Of a stretch of DNA of 64,000 nucleotides, positions 44,222-56,550 are shown piece after piece. Made by a program: the position numbers and the translations under genes. Origin of the DNA: Piliocolobus tephrosceles (Eukaryota; Chordata; Mammalia; Primates; Cercopithecidae); the NCBI RefSeq assembly GCF_002776525.5, contig NC_045441.1:92031298-92095297 (forward strand), read 5' to 3'. The notes below the pieces were generated by a model. It ran no database searches, was not told where the DNA came from, and saw only the letters and a program-made list of their open reading frames with translations. Within the stretch, counting starts at the first letter, position 1. Each line of letters begins with the position of its first letter.

Positions 44222-45464
44222 AATGTATACTCACATATAATACTGAAAACTCAAAAGACATGCTGTTCTTATTAAATCAACATATTAAACTAATCTTATT
44301 TACCAAAGATTTACCCAAGTCATGTGAATTTGAATTAGTTTTTATATTTCTAGGAGTTTAATGAGCATTTAATTTATACAAGTGCTCATTCATCTCTAAG
44401 CCAAACTGAATAGAACTCCTTTAACAGATATTATACATTAATTTGATAATACCATCCAGAGGTAAGAAAATGTTATGTGTATATAACATACATGTTTAGA
44501 CATATATAAACATACAGACAGACACAAAACAAAAATCTTATAGCTTTCATTCTAAAATTTTAGCCATGAGTTAAAGATACCAAGACAAAACTCACTGGTT
44601 TAAATGAATATATTGCCCCTCTTTACTCTGCTTTATATTTTTATCTAAAGTGTGTTTCTGACAGATGGAACAATTTAACTTCACCTACTCAATATAAGGT
44701 CTAATGCTTTTTATCAATATCTGTAGGGGAGACATTTAAGATTTTTCATTTGCCCTAATATATAATCTGATGGAGGCTGCAGATTCAATTTTCTTTTTCC
44801 AATTATTAATAGCCCTTTCCCTGTCTTTCTCTTTCCAACCTCAGAAATTTGCTTTTGGAGGTCCAGAGACCCTTCAAAGTTCCCACTGAGGACAGAGGGA
44901 CTAAAGTTCAAGTGACTGGGGGGCTGAAGTGGGAAGTCAAAAGTCTGGCAGCGTGGACGGCGGGATAGAGAAGGCAAAGATTTGAAGCGGATATATTGAA
45001 GGATTCAAGGGAGCTGATGGGATGAATTCAAGGGAGCTGATTCAAGGGAGCTGATGGGATGGTCAAGGGTGGTACAAAGATTAAGGAATTGTGAATGCAA
45101 TAGGAGGGGTAGAGGGCTTAGAAAAGCCATGCACTGTCGGAGATCTTAAGTTTCCCAAAGAGGCCACTGAAGCTCCATATTATCTTCAATACAATCATGC
45201 TAACAAGAAAGAAAGCAGAGAGAGTTGGTGGAGAACAATTCAGCAGGGGTTCTAGAAGGGAGTTTCCAGTCAATTGAGAAGCTCTCATATTCTTAGGTAA
45301 TGATACCTCTACACTTATGAATAGAGAAGACAGGAACTCTGATCTGGCTTCTGTTCTTGATCACAGGAGTTTTAACCAGCTCCATTTCTGAACTTGGCCA
45401 GTTCACCTTTCCTTAGGCAACCTGGTAGTCCCTGGCTCCTGAGAGGTCACCATATTGATGCTAA
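44222..45464. other. Mostly unrecognised (about 1.24 kb) with one tandem repeat
   Basis: AT-rich to 44700, more balanced afterwards. Antisense frame 44714-44977 has no known domain. Contains the tandem patch at 45003-45062. Confidence 0.5.
45003..45062. repeat. Irregular tandem repeat of ATTCAAGGGAGCTG(ATGGGATGA)
   Basis: Three copies of ATTCAAGGGAGCTG; the first and third are followed by ATGGGATG, the second runs straight into the next, so copies are 23-24 and 14-15 bp long. Confidence 0.93.
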
Positions 45465-45595
45465 ACTTAGTGCAGCACCCGATGAGTACAGCTCTCTACA
45501 GCCCAGAACTCCTGGGCTCAAGCCCTTCTCCCACTTCAGCCTCCTGAATAGCTGGGACTCCAGGTGTGCACCATCATACACAGCCCAGCTTCTGT
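45465..45595 (-). mobile_element. FLAM/Alu left-monomer fragment, antisense
   Basis: CTACAGCCCAGAACTCCTGGGC, TCAAGCCCTTCTCCCACTTC, AGCCTCCTGAATAGCTGGGAC, TCCAGGTGTGCACCATC: one Alu-type arm, old; a Y/S-type second arm is absent. Confidence 0.75.
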
Positions 45596-45916
45596 TTCTT
45601 GCAGAGACTAGTCTAGGATTCTAACTCAACTTCACTTTGCCGAGGACTCTAACACAGCTTCTTACAAACAGAAAAATCAAGGGCCCTACCCCCAGCTTCT
45701 GAACTATACTCACAATGTTAAGAATAGAAATCTGTCCTGTGTGCTTCAAGGGACATCTGGAGCACTGGTTCAGAAGTCAAACTCACCAATGGATCCCTGG
45801 TTGGTCAGTCAGAAGTGAAAACAAAGACTTCAATGTGCACATTTGGGTCCCAAGTGAGAAGTTCAGGAGTCCAAAGATGAATCTGATACTATCCAAGTCG
45901 TGTTACCATAACTGTT
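45596..45916. other. No recognised feature (about 320 bp)
   Basis: No gene or assignable repeat between the FLAM fragment and repeat copy B. Confidence 0.45.
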
Positions 45917-46350
45917 AAAGAAAAAACCAGAGACTGGTGGGAGTTAAAGCAGAAAAAAACAGATTTTACGCAAACACTATTGCAATAAGGAAAAAGACAC
46001 TCAGTATAGAAATAGACTCAATTCCAAATACAAGGAAAAGTGGGAATTTATAGCCAAGGAGCAGGATGGAGCTCAGTGGATAGAAAATTAAGAGAAAACA
46101 TCAGGGACAAGAAGACATTCTGGATATACTGACCTAACAGGATTCTTGCTGAAGATAGGCCAGTGTGATCAGATATCACCTGTGGTATGATGGGGGATGA
46201 GGAATTTGGTCAGATATCAAGGGGAATTAGACATCAAGGATGGGGCATTTCAACTAGACCTACTTAGAGAGATTCTTGCTAAATTTGAGCTCTGGGAGTT
46301 TCCACACAAGGAGAGGCCTCGTTGGGCTCAGAGGACCCTGATTAAAGGTT
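45917..46350. mobile_element. Unassigned LTR-like interspersed repeat, copy B
   Basis: Partner of 39721-40150. Blocks in common include AATACAAGGAAAAGTGGG, CAGGATTCTTGCTGAAG, GAGGAATTTGGTCAGATATC and GATTCTTGCTAAATTTGAG. Confidence 0.75.
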
Positions 46351-47819
46351 GGTCAGGAATCTCTGTCACTTTCTTATCATTGGGCAAGTTTACTAACTAA
46401 ATTTGCCTCTCTGCTTATCAAAGATCCTCTTTGGGATCTCTTAAATGTTGATAAATGTGGAGAATGTGGCATGGTGAAGAATAACAGTGTTTATTGGGAT
46501 TAATTTCAGGACCCTGATCTGACATATATCAAATATGGGATCTGGGTTCATCAAATCCTCCAGAAAACAAGAAACAAAAGCCATTTTGAGATTAGTTTTA
46601 TCTCTGTTTTGCTTTTTGGGTCTTCACCATTGGTATATGCTGCTTTACTTCTTTCTGTAGTCTAGCTTTCTCTTCCTCCTAATAAAGCTCTGCTTGATCC
46701 AAAGTAGCAGCCTTGGTCTCTTTGTTAACTTACTTCAAAGTCTTTATCTCAGTTCACATTATTGGGACAGTTTATGACTAGTCTGGCCAAACAAGGAAGT
46801 AGTCAGTTGCCCTTTCCAATCACCTGTGGCTGGCTGAGTGTTCCTAAGGTCAGAAAATACAATGCATTTTCTCTTAAGGGAGCTTTGCATAGACAGCATT
46901 ACGTGTCTTCTAAAAAGAAAATATGCATAATTTTCAATGAATGGACAATTACTCTAATTAGACATAAATGTTGTATTCACTGATTTGGTCCCAGGACTGT
47001 TAACTTGTACATGACACACTTTTATTGTTACTTAAAAATTATTTATTTTTATAAAATGATACATACAGGCAAAGGCAAATAGTATCATATAGGATGGATC
47101 CCTGTCCTACCAATCCCAAATTCTCATACTTTGCCTTGCCTAAGCCAACCATATTTGACCTTCTAAATATTTCTTTTGCATTTACATCTCTCAAGTGAAA
47201 TGTGTGCAGACTGCTATTAATTTTAGATATTAGCCACTGAGTTCCTTTTATGACAAACAAGGATTTAATTTTCTTACATCAACAACATCTCCATTTCTCC
47301 TCTTTCTTGTACCCAGGGTTTATGCCTAATTAATTGTTTCATAATTTGGGGTAAAATCAGTATCTGATGTTTCCATTATCTTGCCTGTGAAAGTGTTCTT
47401 CAAAGCCAAGAATTGTAATGCACTATGATTATATTTCCCTTCCTGGTTTTTCCTTTTCCTTGAGTAAATAATGACTTTGATTGTGTTTTCTATTGCTTGA
47501 GTTTCTTTTTATTCACTTCAAATTCTTGCCACAGTTTCCAATAATCTCTATAAGCAAATTTTCAAAAAGTTAACCTCATCAGGCTTTCTCATGATACCAT
47601 TTTTTTTTTTTTCTTGGAGATATCCCTTCTGGAGACCACCATTCTTTATGTTTTTAGACTGGCCATTCTCTAGACCAAAGGCACACGTGTCACATGGAAA
47701 TAATCTTGCTGATATCCTTGGAATTTTCTTCACATTTCTCCTGGACTGGATTTCTGTTTCCTTAACCTCATATCTTTGTTTTTCATAGATTTACATTCAG
47801 TGATACATATGCTACAGTT
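46351..47819. other. No recognised feature (about 1.47 kb)
   Basis: May include more of the LTR-like element on its left (AATAAAGCTCTGCTTGATCC near 46680 looks like an LTR polyadenylation region). Otherwise unassigned. Confidence 0.4.
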
Positions 47820-48482
47820 GCAATATCAGGTTAAAAAGGAGAGCACATGGAAGGAATGAAAAATAGTAGAGCCACTTTAAGACACAGTTTGGCAGATTCC
47901 TATAAAGATATTATATATATATATATATACACCATATATTTACCATACAACCTAGCAATTCTACTCCAAAATATTTACCCAAAAGAAGCATATCCACAGA
48001 AAGACCTATGTGTAATGTTTTTAACAGTTTTGTTCCTAATAACCAAAAACATGAAACCACCCAAATATCCATCTCCAAGTGAATGAATAAACAAATTGTG
48101 AGGTGCCTATACAATGGAATACGGCTCAGCAAAAAGTAGAAATGAACTACTAACACATGCAATAAAACAGATGAATTCCAAAAGCATTAGACTAAGTGAA
48201 AGAAGCCAAACACAAAAGGCTACATACTGTATGCTTCCATTTATATGACATTCTGATAAAAGCAGAACTACAGGGATAGAGATCAGAGTAGCTGTTGCCA
48301 AGGTGTTTAGGGTGGGCAAAAAAGGCTGACTACTAAATGGCTTGAGGGAACATTTTGGATGATGGAAATGTTTTATATTATGATTGGGCAGTAGTTATAT
48401 AATTGCACAAACTTGTCTCACTGCACACCTTAAAAAGATGAATTTTACTGTATGTAAATTATACCTCAATAAACCTGACTAT
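47820..48482 (+). mobile_element. L1M LINE, ORF2 end and 3' UTR, sense
   Basis: CAATTCTACTCCAAAATATTTACCC, CAAATATCCATCTCC, CAATGGAATACGGCTCAGC, GGCTACATACTGTATGCTTCC, TTTAAGATGAATTTTACTGTATG-type end and ACCTCAATAAACCTGAC mark the 3' end of an old L1MB/MC. A TA array sits at 47910-47930. Confidence 0.85.
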
Positions 48483-50391
48483 AACAAATAATAATAATAA
48501 TGCTACAGGGCATATTCCAGGGACATGGCAACAATGGCAGCATAGCTATTTAAATTGTTTTGAATTCCTACATAAAAAACAGACAAATCAAAAATCTATG
48601 GGAAAGATGTACTACAAAATTCAGGGACAATGTGCCCCTTGAATCCCCAAATAGAAGCAGGTGTGGACAAAATTCTAACAATGTCAAGATCTGCATGGGA
48701 CTGGTGTTTCCATGGAAATAAGAAGAGGGGAACAGCCTCTGATTTACCCGAGAAGAATACCCCCCCAAATAGCCAACAGCTACTCATCAGAAAGCTTAGC
48801 AGGCAAGTTCGAGAACAGGAAGGGTCATGCCCTCCACAATATTGGGGAGAGTGGAAAGGAGAAATTGAAGGGGCTTTAGCAGTCTAGCCCTATGCACTCT
48901 AAAAACTGACCTGGCAGAATGTCCTTCTAGTACAGAGCTCTGCACTCGGAGGAACTGCTGTGAAGAGGAATAAAAAGTGATCAGGACTGAGTGAAAAGAG
49001 ATGAAAGAAGGAGCCAGCCTAAAATCTGAGTGGAAACATTGAGCATGTGTGTTGGGCTTTTGAACATCGCAGAAAGATGGCTAGTGGATGAGCTATATGG
49101 GTTAGTGTCTTTAGTTCTTTTCCCTTAAATTGGTCAGATTTCCTAGAATGCTCTCTGCCAGTCTTCTGCCAGGCAGCTTAAAGGTTTGGCTGAAGTGTTC
49201 TCAGAGTTCAGTGGAGAAAGAAGCCTGGAGATTTCAGCCCAACCTACAATATACATCTGGTCACTGCATCCCCTATTTTCTGTGGGATAGCAACACTATC
49301 ATCGTGTTGATTGATCCCCATGCCAAAGACCCTCAGTCATACTTTCTCCAGGAAATAAATCCCTTGTCCTCTGGCCAGTGGGATAGCAGAGAAGTGGAAC
49401 TAGAGATCAAACTGCTTTGCAAACAGTTTCCCTCGGTTTTCCATTTTAGCTTCTTGCCCTTCTCTCCTAGCTCACAGACACATGATATTGCCTATTCTTG
49501 ACTATTTTGAGGGTCTCTGCTTTAAATCTAGGGGATTCTCAAATCTCTCCACTGTTGCCTGAGTAGTTTTCTTTCTCAGCTCTGTTCAGCAAGTTACCAC
49601 AGGTTCACCAGTTTTCCAGCTTCCATTGACTTTGTATATGTCACAAATTGCCAGGACAATCAATCCCAGTTCCTTTATCCCAATTACACTGCTTAATATT
49701 TACATCTTTCCCTGGGATTCTCTCTTGGTTATTTGAGTTGACACTCCTAGAAGTGCATTCCTGATCTACCCAATTTGTATGCAGCACACAGTGATCTGCC
49801 ATAAAAGGGTTCAAGATGTGACACAAAACACAAATCACTGAAATCCTCATGGTGGGGCCTAGAATAGTCTCTAGAGTCTCAAGTCTTTCTTCCTCAGTGC
49901 GTCAGACAGTGGCACTTTTGAGTGCCATTTGACAGTGTGTCCAAAGTGTCTGCAAGCAGTGAACTGGAGAAACATCCAACACTTACTGCTCTACTATAAG
50001 GAAAGAAATACTCTATCAACTGGACATCCATATAGCAGCCACTGTGGATGTGAGGTCCATGGAACTGCCGCATGGTGTATGTTCCATGTGCCTGAAGAGT
50101 GTAGTGTGCAGATCAAAGTTAAGGGCAAAATTGTCTGCGTGTGTATCTGAGGGTTCTGTCCATTTTGCAACTCAGGTGCATTTTAGAGTCATCCAAGCTA
50201 GTAGCTGCGTCATAGCCCTAACAGTGTTATGTGTGTTCTACAAATGAAAGATTTGCCATTATTTTGAAATTCTTCATTTCAAAAAGTTTAAATGGATTTG
50301 TAATCTATTATAATTACCACAAGAAATGCTATCATTAGGTTATTAATGAAAGAAAGATCTGTAGGATTCTTTCTATGTATATAACTTCAGT
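48483..50391. other. No recognised feature (about 1.9 kb)
   Basis: Less AT-rich than neighbours. The 123-codon frame at 49130-49501 and the 85-codon frame at 48630-48887 match no family I can recognise and have no splice or start context to support them. Confidence 0.45.
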
Positions 50392-50397
50392 AGTCCC
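50392..50397. repeat. Left 6-bp target duplication of solo LTR
   Basis: AGTCCC, identical to 50863-50868. Six-base duplications are typical of ERVK-class integration. Confidence 0.92.
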
Positions 50398-50862
50398 TGC
50401 AGGGAGCCGAAGGCCCGTGGGATGTGACCAACTCAGCAGTCCGCTGGGGGCTACATGATCAAACAGCAAACTGTTTATCATCAATGCAGGATGTGGGCAA
50501 ATTCACACCGTCCTGCCACCGAAAGGTTTGCTGAGGGACATCCCTCCCTGGCTCCTTGAAGTTATCTACTGAGAAATCTAGCGCCTACTGTCCAAAGGAT
50601 GCAGTCTTGCCTGCTGTGAACCAAAGGGCTGACTGACAATTGTCCGACAATCACACTCCCGCACCCCCACCTCCCCCTCCACCGTTTTCTCCCTATCTCT
50701 TTTGCCTAATAAATACGGAGGGCTGTGTAAAGTTCAGGGCCCTTGTCCACTAGAGGCAAGGTGCCCCCTGACTCCTTCTTCCAAATATACTCTTCTGTCT
50801 CTTGTCTTTGATTCCTGTTTTTGCCCCTCTTTTTTCAGTCCACCAGGTCCGTGCAGGTTACA
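50398..50862 (+). mobile_element. ERVK-class solo LTR (MER9/LTR3-like), 465 bp
   Basis: Begins TGCAGGGAGCCGAAGGCCC and ends GTGCAGGTTACA (TG...CA). Internal blocks: AAACTGTTTATCATCAATGCAGG, CTGTCCAAAGGATGCAGTC, CTAATAAATACGGAGGGCTG. AATAAA at 50708-50713 is placed as an LTR polyadenylation signal, with the R/U5 part rich in CTTCTGTCTCTTGTC. Compact ends, low decay and perfect 6-bp target duplications indicate an insertion after which LTR-LTR recombination removed the provirus. The subfamily name is a recollection of similarity, not a search result. Confidence 0.88.
50708..50713 (+). promoter_or_regulatory. LTR polyadenylation signal AATAAA
   Basis: Located about two-thirds into the LTR, followed 30-60 bp later by a GT/T-rich region, the normal order at the end of R. 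Confidence 0.75.
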
Positions 50863-50868
50863 AGTCCC
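50863..50868. repeat. Right 6-bp target duplication of solo LTR
   Basis: AGTCCC, identical to 50392-50397. Confidence 0.92.
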
Positions 50869-51794
50869 CAATTTTTGAATGGTTGTAAAATGTGTTTAAA
50901 TGATTTGTTCATGTCTGTATAAGCAGATTTTTCTTGATGGTGACTATTAAGAATTTGAAAATGTTGAAATTAAAAAGTCTTGATAAGGAGCTGTGTGTAG
51001 CCCTTTCAAGCAATTTTTAAACAGATATAAGCTCAAGTTTCCCATTAAAGGTTTCAACAATTCTTTTTTGCAAATTTTATATATATTTAGTAACTAAATT
51101 TCCTTCTAAACTTTGTGCTGTATTACCTTGCATATGAAAACTGCTTCAAATTTTCCCCAAGCTCCATATGAAAGCACTTGAATCCCTCCAGTTTATCTCA
51201 GTGTCTTAGACTGGATCTTCTAGAAACAGAGAATTCCAGGTAGAAGGTTTATTGGAGAATGCCCTCAGGAAATACACCTAAAGGAAGTGAGGATAGAGGC
51301 AAGACTGGACAGAGGGAGAAGCTGACTCACACTGCAGTTATAAGTGAGGCCACAGCTCATCCTACTTGCAGCCCTAGCGCTGAATGAACTTCTAGAGTTG
51401 TTTTAAATTGAGGCGAGGGACTGAGCCTGTATATTTACTCCCCCATCAGACATTCATTATGCCTGCTGGCAGAGGGCATAACCTTGAGTGAGGCACACTT
51501 TGAAATGTCAGAAGTCTATTTCCGCAACAGCTTGGAGATGGGTAAGTCAGCCCTGGGCAGAACACCACAGAATCTGCAGCACCGACTGCATAGGAAGTGC
51601 TGCTGAGTTACCATAGGAATTGAATCAACAGTCACGGGAATTGTTTACATCTGAAATACTCTGTACCTCCTGAGTATTGTTTGACGCTGTGGGTAACACT
51701 ATATGCTTTCATAGCGTCTATTATCATATAATATCATAAATTAATTTATATGCTGTCACATTTTTTGTGACTGTTATGATATAAAAATGTGAGG
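50869..51794. other. Unassigned; 51210-51650 possibly an old repeat (about 925 bp)
   Basis: 51210-51650 (TCTTCTAGAAACAGAGAATTCC ... CTGCTGGCAGAGGGCATAACC) has the feel of a medium-copy old repeat, but no family is assigned. Confidence 0.4.
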
Positions 51795-51897
51795 AGATGT
51801 TGACAGCATAATTATTTTATCACCAGCATCTAGATCACTGACTGGCATATAGTAGCACTCAATGAGTGTCTACTAAGTGAGTGATAAAATGAATGAA
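51795..51897 (+). mobile_element. L2 LINE 3'-end fragment
   Basis: CAGCATCTAGATCACTGACTGGC, ATAGTAGCACTCAATGAGTG, AAATGAATGAATTC: the terminal L2 block. Confidence 0.72.
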
Positions 51898-53254
51898 TTC
51901 ACTATTTTTCTTTTTACTTATTTTTTTCTTTAAGTTGTCCTTCTCAGCATCTTATTCTGCAATAAAATGTGTTTGAATGGAAATGCCACAAAGCCGCTCT
52001 CAATAACTCCCTTAGACCTCAAAGGAGTTCAGAGATTCATGAAAGATCATCTGATGAAGTGTCCTGTCCAGGAATTTACTGTTCGCATTTTATGGAAAGT
52101 TATTTCCTTAATTTAACCTAAAATCGCCTTAAATTTTTTAAAGTGCTTTTTAAAATTACTAGTCATCTTTTAGAATAGAATTGTCAGTTCTGTAGAAAAT
52201 GAAGTTCCCCATATATGTACATTTTTCAATGTACTGTACTCTTTTCAACAGTAATTGTTACCTACTAGAGTAAATTTAGAACTAAGGAACATAGACTCAC
52301 ATATATTTTCCACCTCTTATCTCTTTCAGGATGTTGTCTTACTCTGATAATTCTCTGATTCTCTTAGCAGAGTTATAAATTTCCCTTCTGAGTCTTGATA
52401 ACTTATCTGAAAACTCTGTAGCACAAAATTTATCTTCTGAGTGAACCTTTTGCTGACAGCCTGTTCAGAAATTATTCCATCTACTTCTGCCGTGTCACTA
52501 GGGAGAAATGGCCACAGCAGTGTTTTTCTTCTGAGTCATAATCAAATTATTAGAGCTATCTTCTTTCTTAGGTTTTAAAATATGTCTCAATTTTTCCACT
52601 TATCTCTCCTAATCATCTGATTGGTTATTACTTTTAGATCTTTTTGCTTCTTTCATAGTCCGTAATACATGCTGAGCTATGGGACTTGTGACACATTTTT
52701 TGAATAATTTTTAAATAATGTAGCTTTTAGATATTCCCAGTACAGAAAACATATTTCTTCAAATTGAAGACATTTTTGCTGGCAGTTGAATTACTTTTTC
52801 TTCTTAATTTTTCTTTAAGCCTTAATCTTCTTGACTGTACATCTAAAATTATCACTTATGTATAATTCTCCTTGGCTCCCTTCAATGCAATAAATGATCT
52901 TTCATATGTACTCCTTTTGTTGCTATTATTTTCAGGGCCTTTTGTCTCAAAAATAATCAGCCACATTGCCACTGTTGAAACATTTTAATTTAATCAAAGG
53001 TCCAGATAGTGGAGGACCATTTACAAGACTCCTTTACAGGACTTTTGGTGTTTTAATGTTGGTCTTTCTATAAATATATGAATAGAGTTCTTAGAAGGAG
53101 CAGCTAGGTTTGTCTCTGTCCTGATTCTAGTTAGATCTTTCCTTTCGTGTCTGGGAGCTCTTCTGTAATTTTTACATTCGACAATGGTAGTTTGCTTACT
53201 TCCAAATGTTAGGGAGAGTTTTCATTCTTAAAACTTGCTCAGTAATCATACTAC
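51898..53254. other. No recognised feature (about 1.36 kb)
   Basis: AT-rich, T-rich on the plus strand; no gene or repeat assigned. Confidence 0.5.
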
Positions 53255-53475
53255 ATAATAATTATTAACATTTATTACTACTACATTTTAAGCATCATTC
53301 CTACTTTATAAATCATTCCATTATTTCCTGTAGTCTTTCTTACATTCCTTACAAAACATTATTACTATCATTTTTGCAAATGAGAAAACCAAAATTAGCT
53401 TGATTAAGCAATTGTCCATCATGAAACCACCAGTACATAAGGGAACTGGGCTTTTAAATCTTAGCTTATCTGTGA
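53255..53475 (-). mobile_element. MIR SINE, antisense
   Basis: TAACATTTATTACTACTACATTTTAAGC, ATTACTATCATTTTTGCAAATGAG, AAACCACCAGTACATAAGGG and ACTGGGCTTTTAAATC follow antisense MIR, including the reversed 'tgtaaaatggg' core. Confidence 0.72.
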
Positions 53476-54152
53476 TATTTCACTGTCTCATATACATGTC
53501 CTTTCTTAAAATGATGACTTCCTTCCTCCATTAAATCTCTTAAACCATAATTACATTCATCTTGTAATTCTTATAACTCTGTTTAAATCTGTGAATAAGA
53601 AATGAAGTGCAGTAATTGCTGGAATTTGCCAGTAACTTTAACCAGCACAAATTTTCTCTATGATATGAGTGTGATTGGTGGGGGGGGAGGGGTAGGAAGT
53701 GGTTCAGGAGAGAATATTCTAGGGCAGAATGCTTTTTGAAAAATGTTCCTACATTACTTTTCCAGATTCCAAGCAAATTTTCCAAGGTAAATAAATTGTT
53801 TATTCTTGAGGCTAAGATTACTGCAGTTTACTAATGTAAATTAACTTTTCAGTTAACCATCTTATGTTGTCTCTGCATGAGTTATCGATTCATTATTGCT
53901 ACCACTATCACCACCGTGCTTCAAAAACAATTCTGTATTCAATGTCCATTTTCCAACTTGCACGTATTCAAGAGTGACTTCCCCAGTGTTTTCCAAATGA
54001 AGAGATTAAGTTAACTTTTATTCATTCATAGTATCCTGTGCAAAAAAAAAAAAAAAAAAACAAAGAAAACTGTCAGTTCTGCTTTTAATACCCAATATTT
54101 TTGATAAAACAATGACTTCTTCGAAGCTTAAGATAAACATTAAATACAAGAT
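53476..54152. other. No recognised feature; contains a G-run and an A-run (about 680 bp)
   Basis: GGTGGGGGGGGAGGGG at about 53680 and an A20 run at about 54040-54060. The A-run is preceded by unrecognised sequence, so a processed pseudogene cannot be asserted. Confidence 0.45.
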
Positions 54153-54561
54153 TGATATAGTTCTTTTATTTGTCCCCACCCAGATCTCATGTTCTCACCC
54201 CAGTGTTGGAGGTAAGGCCTGGTGGGAGGTGATTAAATCATAGGAACAGATTTCTCATGAATAGTTTAACACCTTCTTCTTGGTACTGTCCTAGTGATAG
54301 TGAGTGAGTTCTCACAAGATCTGGTCGCCTAAAAGTGTGTGGTATATTCCCCCTCTCTTTTTTGCTCTGTTCTTCTCCTACATGTGCTTGCCCCGGCTTC
54401 GCCTTCTGCCATGAGTAAAAGCGCCCTGAGGCCACCCCAGAAGCAGATGCCGCTATGCTTCCTATACAGCCTGCAGAACTGTGAGCCAACTAAACCTCTT
54501 TTCTTAAAAGTTACCCAATCTCAGGTATTTCTTTATAACAATGCAAGAATGGCCTAAGACA
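54153..54561 (+). mobile_element. ERVL-MaLR LTR (MST type), sense
   Basis: TGATATAGTTC...TGTCCCCACCCAGATCTCATG start, CAGTGTTGGAGGTAAGGCC, GATAGTGAGTGAGTTCTCAC, TTCTGCCATGAGTAAAAGC, GAACTGTGAGCCAACTAAACC, CAAGAATGGCCTAAGACA end. 409 bp, no interior attached. Flanking AAGAT/AAGGC is not a clear target duplication. Confidence 0.9.
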
Positions 54562-55607
54562 AAGGCAAAATAAATAAATCAAATGAAATGAAACAGAAAA
54601 GAAAGAGCATTGAGAATTTTGATTGGGAGTAAGGACTTTATTAGATTTACTTGGAAAATTAAACAAATGAGAATTGAAAATCATGTTAAAAAGTGAATTA
54701 CGCTATCAGATAATCTACATTTATTTTAACATTATAAAATTAACACAATGTAGTGGTGGCTTAAGAATCTAGGGAAAGATAAGGAATAGCTCTGGAACCA
54801 ATGTTAGAATCTTAATATAAGATTTAGAATATCATAAATCCATAGGAAAGGATGTATTATTTCTAACATTGTGCTTGGAAAATTATTTATTTTGAAAAAA
54901 ATCCCAATTATCTGTTTCTGCTACATTCAAAATACATAGAAACTTGATGGAAAGTTTAAAAGTAACAACTGAAACTATAAAATACACATAAATATGTACT
55001 GTATGCAATTGGGGGATTTTCTAAGCATAAGATCATTGTAATATATCATGAAGATGATAGATTTGCCGACTACATAAAAATTTAAAATTTTTGTTTGTCA
55101 AACCCATTAATACTTTCTATACTATTTAAAAGTTTATTTCCTTTTACATATAAAGAATATAAATCATAAAGCAAAAAGGCCACATTTATGAATACATATT
55201 TTATGGAAATTACATAAATAACTAATAAGCATATGGAAAAAATCCCAATCATGATTAATTAGATAAATGCAAATAAAGGAATAGCAGCATGTCATAATAG
55301 CCTATAAATTGGCAGCAAGAAAAATATAGTATTGACTGTTGCCACTTCAAACATACAGTCCTCACAAGGTATTAAGTAAGATACCTGACAAAAAAAGTTA
55401 GGTTTATGTATTTGCCAAAGAATAGTGAAAACAGGAGGAAGTAAGTACTTCTGGTTTATATAATTATTGAATCTGTATCTCCACTATTTCTTTGGATGGA
55501 ACAAGGGCTCTTTCAAAATAGTTGAGTCCCATTTGTGACACAGAGACCCTGTATTCAAAATACCAAATATGAAACTTTGGAATATAGGTGGCAACAATTT
55601 ACAGATA
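54562..55607. other. No recognised feature (about 1.05 kb)
   Basis: AT-rich; possible remnants of old L1, none diagnostic. Confidence 0.45.
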
Positions 55608-55712
55608 CTATGTGCATTATATATATACACACACACATATATATACATACACATTTATACACATATATGTATTATATATTTAAATATACATGTATAAAAT
55701 ATATAATTGATA
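55608..55712. repeat. (TA)n/(CA)n microsatellite, imperfect
   Basis: TATATATATACACACACAC, ATATATATACATACACAT and further TA-rich units over about 100 bp. Confidence 0.9.
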
Positions 55713-56389
55713 AATCTAAAAGCAATGACTGCTTTTTAAAGATTCACTAATGCCTATGAGTGCTAATATTTCACAAAAGAATGCAAAGGTTAAAAATGTA
55801 TAGTGTTGGTCAGAACTGACATAGTAAATATCTTTATTATTAGAATAAAAATTATTATACTTGAACTCATGCGTGATTTTTCTTTGCAATTATAATAGAA
55901 ACATAATCCTACCTCATGAATTTAATTTTTCTTTCTTAGCTTCTTTTCACATTGTATTTGTGCCACAGTAATACAAAATGAATACTATGCATATATGTTT
56001 TAATTTATTATTTTCCTAGGTTGCATTTTCACTAGAATCTTTTGTTCCGAGTCATTTAATGAGTTTCATAAGGATGAGTCTGTTCAAAATGAGATGTCTT
56101 GGATTATAAGCACAGTGTGCATGTGCTTGGGGAAAAAAAGAAAAAGAAGAAAGAAATGTTTTTCAAAAAAACAGATGAGTAAGTTAGCATAGCCAAAGGG
56201 CAGCAACATCTGATGTGGTGACAGGCTTTGCAAGCTTCATGTATTAATGCAGTTTCCATAGCAGCCACCACCTCACATGATAGTTCAAAATAATTTGTAA
56301 TTGCCAAGAACTTTTAAAGGGAAACACGCCCAACTCTGATATATTGTCAAAAATCAACTAAATGTTTCTGAATCTAGATCCTCGACACA
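55713..56389. other. No recognised feature (about 675 bp)
   Basis: AT-rich with an A/G patch near 56130-56155. No gene recognised. Confidence 0.5.
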
Positions 56390-56550
56390 GGTTGAACAAT
56401 GAAATTTTATAGAGGACACAACCTCTAAATCTGTACTTTCTCATTTATAAAACAGGGGTAAAAACACATGCCATGCCTGCCTCACAGGATCAGTGAGTGA
56501 TGTATGTCAGCATGCTTTGGAAAGTGAAAAATGCCGTGCAAATGTAGAGT
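56390..56550 (+). mobile_element. MIR SINE, sense
   Basis: TCTCATTTATAAAACAGGGGT, GCCTGCCTCACAGGATCAGTG, GCATGCTTTGGAAAGTG: the MIR core 'ctcatctgtaaaatgggg ... ctacctcatagggtt ... gcgctttg'. Confidence 0.8.

Noticed and set aside
47911..48162. Antisense frames over the TA array at 47.9 kb
   Set aside because: They lie within an old sense L1M 3' end and are interrupted shadows.
49130..49501. 123-codon frame in repeat-poor sequence
   Set aside because: No recognisable domain, no splice sites of quality at its ends; length is within chance expectation for a 64-kb window. Left unassigned rather than called a gene.
53674..53693. G-run GGTGGGGGGGGAGGGG as a G-quadruplex
   Set aside because: Only two long G-runs plus short GG flanks; weaker than the tracts at 25987 and 56736.
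54038..54060. A20 run as the tail of a processed pseudogene
   Set aside because: Upstream sequence matches no gene I recognise and no target duplication is visible; a decayed retrocopy cannot be excluded.
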